Of a stretch of DNA of 63,050 nucleotides, positions 59,189 to 63,050 are shown one piece after another. The stretch covers positions 26,290-89,339 of the forward strand of contig JAGAVH010000039.1 of assembly GCA_017942025.1 (NCBI GenBank), in the 5' to 3' direction. How positions within the stretch are numbered: position 1 is the first letter of the stretch; each line of letters opens with the position of its first letter. Source of the DNA: Ruminiclostridium sp. Lineage in GTDB: Bacteria; Bacillota; Clostridia; Oscillospirales; Ruminococcaceae. Position numbers and translations under genes: made by a program. The notes beneath the pieces are model-generated. The model was not told the DNA's origin. It saw only the letters and a program-made list of their open reading frames with translations, and did no database searches.

Positions 59189-59758
59189 GTGTCAAAGAAA
59201 TTAAAAGGACCACTTACAAAGAAGATAAACTACAATGCCGCAGAAATTGTGAGAAGCTCTCTGGAAATCTCGCATGATATGAAAAGACGGCAATTCAAAG
59301 ATTATTTAGATAAATTTTATCAGAATTTTTCAGGAACATCGGAACTTCTCGTAGAACGATTGAAAGAGATAGAAATGTTATCGGTATCGTACAAAGATAT
59401 TGCAATTACTGTTTTGTTGAGCTTTATGACATCGTTGGTATTTTATGTGATTACATACTTGTTAAGTATTATAAATCTGCCTTCGGATATAAATAACTAT
59501 CTTCTGATTTCTAAATTGCATATTATTGTGTTCTTAATGGCAATTGCTGTTACAATTACAGTAACGGTGGTAATCCATTCAATGACTTATAAGAAAGAAT
59601 TATCATATTATGAACAACTGCACCTCTCTGAATATGAAATAAAAGTGATAAATGATATTTTAACCAAGCGTTTAAGTGAATCGGTCAAACAAAACGATAA
59701 TAGAAGAATTGTTGTGAGAAAAGTTAAATGCTGTTGCAATTCGCACGATAAGATGTAA
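59189..59758 (+). CDS. membrane protein of unknown function before the BREX-like operon
   Basis: The 189-residue protein has a basic helical N terminus (~1-70), two membrane segments (~72-95 and ~108-128) joined by a short loop, and a charged cytoplasmic C terminus ending in Cys-Cys-Cys-Asn. The pattern is of a small two-pass helical hairpin. AAAGGAG precedes the start. It is 220 bp upstream of the PAPS-reductase-like gene, co-oriented but with a separate promoter between. It could be part of the defence island; no family recognised. Confidence 0.7.
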   Translation: MSKKLKGPLTKKINYNAAEIVRSSLEISHDMKRRQFKDYLDKFYQNFSGTSELLVERLKEIEMLSVSYKDIAITVLLSFMTSLVFYVITYLLSIINLPSDINNYLLISKLHIIVFLMAIAVTITVTVVIHSMTYKKELSYYEQLHLSEYEIKVINDILTKRLSESVKQNDNRRIVVRKVKCCCNSHDKM

Positions 59759-59810
59759 TATAAAAACTGTTCGGGAACGGTTGAAATGTACAGAAGTTTG
59801 TCTGAAATTG

Positions 59811-59839
59811 TTGCTATTTGACAACTTTCGTGATATAAT
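59811..59839 (+). promoter_or_regulatory. promoter of the BREX-like operon
   Basis: TTGCTA (59811-59816), 17 bp, and extended -10 TGA-TATAAT (59831-59839), giving a ~135-nt leader. A TTGACA at 59818 overlaps the spacer but is too close to the -10 to serve. TCGATCGA (~59950) lies in the leader. Confidence 0.7.
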
Positions 59840-59981
59840 TAACATTGTATTGTTATGTGTTTCAGCCGTGGATTTAGTCAGGGAGAAAATTTTTCGATGT
59901 TAATAGATTGGAATATAGTTCCATCTATCGGTATGTCAAGTCGTAAAAATCGATCGATAACTGAAAAAGGAGGAATAATCT

Positions 59982-61703
59982 GTGTGGTGTAAAGAATGTG
60001 AAAGAGAAACAAAGCAAGACAAATGTGAAATATGTGGAAGAAAAACAGAAACAGATATTCCTGCGAAAATATACAGATGTCCAAAATGTAACATTCCTAT
60101 TATCAGAACGGCGAACGATATCGATCGCAATATTTGTCCTCGTTGTAATGGTGAAGCGTTGTATATGTCTTCTGATTTGCGCCCGGTATTTCCAGAAGAA
60201 CGTTTGCTTTTAGAAATTATGTTAGATAAGCCGCTGGCGTTTTTGAATTCTTCTGTTTGGGCAAATGATAACAGGTATTATATCGATGACAAGATTATAG
60301 CGCTTACTTCAAAATATTATAAAAAATACACGCCTGATTACATCCGTCAGAAACTTGCAGAATATAAAGAACAAAATACTTATGACGCATTTAATGAAGT
60401 AATCTCGAAATTTGTTGAGGCGAATAGAACGCGTTTAAATTACATCATTGATGAAGCACACAAATTCATTCAAGAAGAATCAAGTAAATATCCAAGAGAG
60501 AATATAGTTCTTTCTTTCTCTGGTGGTAAGGACTCAACCGTAACTGCAGATTTAGCCGTTAAGGCTTTGAGTGACCCTAGTCTTGTACATATTTTTGGAA
60601 ATACAACTCTTGAATTCCCATTGACGATAGAATATGCACAGCGATTTAGGAAGAACAATCCTATGGCTATTTTTAGAATAGCACAAAATAAAGAACAGAA
60701 TTTTTACAATGTGTGCGAAGATATAGGACCTCCTGCACGAACAATGCGTTGGTGTTGTTCGATGTTTAAGACAGGTCCCATTACAAGAATACTCAATCGT
60801 TATTATCATGATATAAACATATTGACTTTCTATGGAATACGTAAATGCGAATCTGTAAGCAGGAGTAAATATAATCGTGTCGAAGATAATGCGGAAGCTG
60901 TGAAAATTCAGAAACAGAAGGTAGCTTCACCGATATTTTTATGGCAAGACCTTGATATCTGGCTATATATTTTAGGTGAAGATGTGGATTTTAATGATGC
61001 ATATCGTCTTGGGCATGATAGGGTAGGATGTTGGTGCTGTCCAAACGCCAATGAACGTTCACAGTTTTTAGCTGCTATCTATATGCCCAAGCAACAAATG
61101 AAATGGCGCGAATTTTTGATTGATTTTGCAAAGAAAATCGGGAAGCCTGATGCTGAAGTATATGTAGACACAGGAAAATGGAAAGCTCGACAGGGTGGTA
61201 ATGGTGTAAAAGCAGCACAAGATGTAAAAATTAGATATACAAATTGCACAGCAGAGGATAACGCAAAGATTTACAAGCTTAATCGTCCTGTCGATGATGA
61301 ATTTTTAAATCTTTTTACCCCGTTTGGTAAAGTCTCGAAGGAACTTGGCAGAAAGCTAATAAATGAAACGCTGGTTATTGATATGAAGACAAACGTACCC
61401 ATTATATCAATCCAACCATTCAAACAGGATGATTATGAGTATTCCGTGAAAATTAAAACTATGAATGTAAGTAAGCACGATGATTTACAGCGAATGGCTG
61501 GATATCAAATTCGTAAATTCAATGCTTGCAGAAAGTGTTTGAAATGTGAGTCGTTATGCCGCTTTGGCGCGATTTCAATTACTGGCGATATATATAGTAT
61601 TGATGAAAACAAATGTAAACGATGCAAAATGTGTGTTACCGCAAAATATCTTGATGGCGGTTGCCTGATGGATAAATACTTAAAAACTAAGGAACAAGGT
61701 TGA
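59982..61703 (+). CDS. brxP: PAPS-reductase-like protein of a BREX type 4 system
   Basis: The 573-residue protein has an N-terminal double zinc ribbon (C-x2-C pairs at 3-6, 15-18, 32-35 and ~50), a PP-loop ATPase core with LSFSGGKDSTVTADLA (~165), the R-W-C-C and G-C-W-C-C-P pairs likely to bind an iron-sulfur cluster, and a C-terminal ferredoxin-like domain (C-R-K-C-L-K-C, C-K-R-C-K-M-C). BREX type 4 systems use such a protein in place of the PglX methylase; DndC of phosphorothioation systems is a relative. The start is GTG 59982 with AGGAGG 8 bp upstream. The following DUF4007 and ATPase genes favour BREX type 4 over Dnd. Confidence 0.75.
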   Translation: MWCKECERETKQDKCEICGRKTETDIPAKIYRCPKCNIPIIRTANDIDRNICPRCNGEALYMSSDLRPVFPEERLLLEIMLDKPLAFLNSSVWANDNRYYIDDKIIALTSKYYKKYTPDYIRQKLAEYKEQNTYDAFNEVISKFVEANRTRLNYIIDEAHKFIQEESSKYPRENIVLSFSGGKDSTVTADLAVKALSDPSLVHIFGNTTLEFPLTIEYAQRFRKNNPMAIFRIAQNKEQNFYNVCEDIGPPARTMRWCCSMFKTGPITRILNRYYHDINILTFYGIRKCESVSRSKYNRVEDNAEAVKIQKQKVASPIFLWQDLDIWLYILGEDVDFNDAYRLGHDRVGCWCCPNANERSQFLAAIYMPKQQMKWREFLIDFAKKIGKPDAEVYVDTGKWKARQGGNGVKAAQDVKIRYTNCTAEDNAKIYKLNRPVDDEFLNLFTPFGKVSKELGRKLINETLVIDMKTNVPIISIQPFKQDDYEYSVKIKTMNVSKHDDLQRMAGYQIRKFNACRKCLKCESLCRFGAISITGDIYSIDENKCKRCKMCVTAKYLDGGCLMDKYLKTKEQG

Positions 61704-61708
61704 TATAT

Positions 61709-62593
61709 ATGAAATTCAGAGGTCATGAAACGTTTTTCATCCGTAAAGGGTGGCTATACAAAGGAATGAGCAATATCGTCAGAGAGCCTGGGGTTTTTCA
61801 AGGTGCAGCAGGAAATCCGATGGACGTTCTTGGGATAGGTGCAAATATGGTTAAGGCGCTTCGCTATTGGCTTACCACTACTCAATTGACAGCAGAACCT
61901 AAAGTAGGCAGAAAGAATCAAACTCTAACTGATCTTGGCGAAATCATATTTGAGAGCGACGCTTATATGGAGGAAATCGGCTCAATATGGCTTGTTCATT
62001 ATATGTTGGCAATAAATGCAGATGAAGCAACTTCTTGGTATATTTTCTTTAATGAATTTAATAAAACTGAATTTACAGTTGAAGATTTCCACAGTGCTTT
62101 AGTCAAGTATGTTCGTATGAAGGAAGATGCTTCGATTCCCTCTGATAGAGCTATTGAAGATGATTTCACTTGCCTTATGAATACATACGTACCAAGAGTA
62201 AAACTAAATCCTGCCAAGGTACATCCTGAAAGTAATATAGACTGTCCTCTTGGCGAATTAGGTCTTGTAGATGTAATTGACAAAAGAAATGGTATATATA
62301 AGAAATCTGTGCCAAAACTTGATATGATTCCACAGCTGATATTATTATCAGCAATAATCAACAGTGCTAATGGCGAAAAGGAAATACGCATTTCATCATT
62401 ACAGAATGACAAGCTTCAAATTGGAAAGATATTCAATTTGGATTCAATTACATTGATTAACGCTCTTTATCGTCTTGAAACAACAGGATTGATAAAAGTA
62501 ATTCGTACAGCGGGCTTAGACATTATTCGTATTGAAACAGATATGAGCTTCTTAGATTGCGTAAGAGCGTACTACGATGAATTAAATCAATAA
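61709..62593 (+). CDS. brxN: DUF4007 protein of a BREX type 4 system
   Basis: The 294-residue protein begins MKFRGHETFFIRKGWLYKG, the DUF4007 hallmark (F-x-G-H-E-T-F), with GVGANMVKALRYWL-like GIGANMVKALRYWL following. The C terminus has winged-helix-like segments (INALYRLETTGLIKVIRT). DUF4007 proteins occur beside PAPS-reductase-like genes in BREX type 4 loci; their role is unknown, possibly nucleic-acid binding. ATG 61709 has AAGG 9 bp upstream; TTG 61700 is less likely. It lies 5 bp after brxP. Confidence 0.75.
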   Translation: MKFRGHETFFIRKGWLYKGMSNIVREPGVFQGAAGNPMDVLGIGANMVKALRYWLTTTQLTAEPKVGRKNQTLTDLGEIIFESDAYMEEIGSIWLVHYMLAINADEATSWYIFFNEFNKTEFTVEDFHSALVKYVRMKEDASIPSDRAIEDDFTCLMNTYVPRVKLNPAKVHPESNIDCPLGELGLVDVIDKRNGIYKKSVPKLDMIPQLILLSAIINSANGEKEIRISSLQNDKLQIGKIFNLDSITLINALYRLETTGLIKVIRTAGLDIIRIETDMSFLDCVRAYYDELNQ

Positions 62594-62615
62594 TCTCAGT
62601 TAGGAGGGTTCATTT

Positions 62616-63050
62616 ATGTTGAATGAACTTATAGAATTATCAAGCGGATTTCAATCATCCGTGAATATATCTTACGATTTGAAAAATGATGAAAAAATTC
62701 AGAGTTTCATTCCTACAACATCATCTCTTGAATTGATTTCAAATATTCTTATGAGCGTACGTCCCGAATCAACTCAGCGTGCTAAAATTCTTACAGGTGC
62801 GTATGGACGAGGAAAATCTCACATCATCCTTGTAGCACTTTCTATGCTTTACAGAAGCGGGAAAAAGAAGATTTTTACTAACCTCTTAAATAGAATGAAA
62901 GACTATGATGAGGACTTATATAAAATCGCAAGCAATCATCTTCAGAGTAAAACAAAGCTTCTTCCGGTTATTATCGGTGGAAGCAGTTCGAGCCTTACAC
63001 AGGCTTTTATGAACGCTTTACAGCAAGCTTTAAGCAGCAATAATTTAGAA
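62616..63050 (+). CDS. brxC: P-loop ATPase (BrxC/PglY-like), 5' part only
   Basis: The frame is open from ATG 62616 to the window end, giving the first 145 residues. A strong AGGAGGG lies 7 bp upstream. Walker A is GAYGRGKSH (~70), preceded by SLELISNILMSVRP and followed by IILVALSMLYRSGKK, the pattern of the large BrxC/PglY ATPases. In BREX type 4 this gene follows brxN, so order and motif agree. The rest, and the expected pglZ and brxL, would lie beyond the window. Confidence 0.7.
   Translation, partial: MLNELIELSSGFQSSVNISYDLKNDEKIQSFIPTTSSLELISNILMSVRPESTQRAKILTGAYGRGKSHIILVALSMLYRSGKKKIFTNLLNRMKDYDEDLYKIASNHLQSKTKLLPVIIGGSSSSLTQAFMNALQQALSSNNLE

Noticed and set aside
59982-63050. Dnd phosphorothioation system
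   Set aside because: The first protein resembles DndC, but no dndB, dndD or dndE follows; DUF4007 and a BrxC-like ATPase fit BREX type 4 better.

Overview
The window looks like chromosome from a Gram-positive, endospore-forming gut or rumen anaerobe of the Ruminococcus type (Oscillospiraceae). The evidence is a PolC-type replicative polymerase, a short HisG paired with HisZ, sporulation sigma-G, a GH5 cellulase, a CotH-family lipoprotein, many lipoprotein signal peptides, strong AGGAGG ribosome sites and near-consensus sigma-A promoters. The genus is an inference from gene content; no 16S gene is present.

Bases 1-19,700 are mostly housekeeping: the 3' part of polC, a histidine cluster (hisZ-G-D-C-B-H-orf-A-F-I-E) followed closely by a GH5 cellulase gene, a convergent cotH-like gene, and an NAD salvage operon (nrtR, an HD-domain gene, pncA, nadE, pncB) behind a palindromic operator. 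A small lipoprotein, an array of short hairpins, tRNA-Leu(UAG), tRNA-Ser(GGA) and a small acetyltransferase follow.

Bases 19,763-36,734 form one coherent and apparently undescribed cell-surface system. A LytTR response regulator and a membrane histidine kinase are followed by a promoter carrying 21-bp-spaced direct repeats, then eight tandem paralogous lipoproteins, an ABC ATPase and a two-part ABC permease. All eight lipoproteins share the motif C-x-K-P-[QE]-C-x-H-D-G-N-x-F-C. The membrane half of the kinase resembles one half of the permease, so sensor and transporter may share ancestry and ligand. This is the strongest candidate for a new system.

Bases 36,735-48,490 hold a UvrD-like helicase with a repeat linker and a Cys/His tail, sigG bracketed by two copies of a 241-bp structured repeat, a TPR-nuclease fusion, an esterase/cyclase group, an acetyltransferase and two hypothetical genes. 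Several palindromic repeat families are scattered between them: the 241-bp element, a 123-bp three-hairpin element, a GGCTGACC hairpin family and arrays of unique hairpins joined by a constant linker. Compensatory changes between copies argue that structure, not only sequence, is kept.

Bases 48,486-63,050 begin with a truncated tRNA-Ser(CGA) 3' half next to short direct repeats, which is what an integration junction looks like. Two excisionase-like/HTH genes and a hipBA pair follow. Then come a complete phosphate locus (pstSCAB-phoU-phoP-phoR, with a 69-bp in-frame palindromic insertion in phoR), a hypothetical membrane protein and the start of a defence operon. The latter encodes a PAPS-reductase-like protein, a DUF4007 protein and a P-loop ATPase that runs off the end, and fits BREX type 4.
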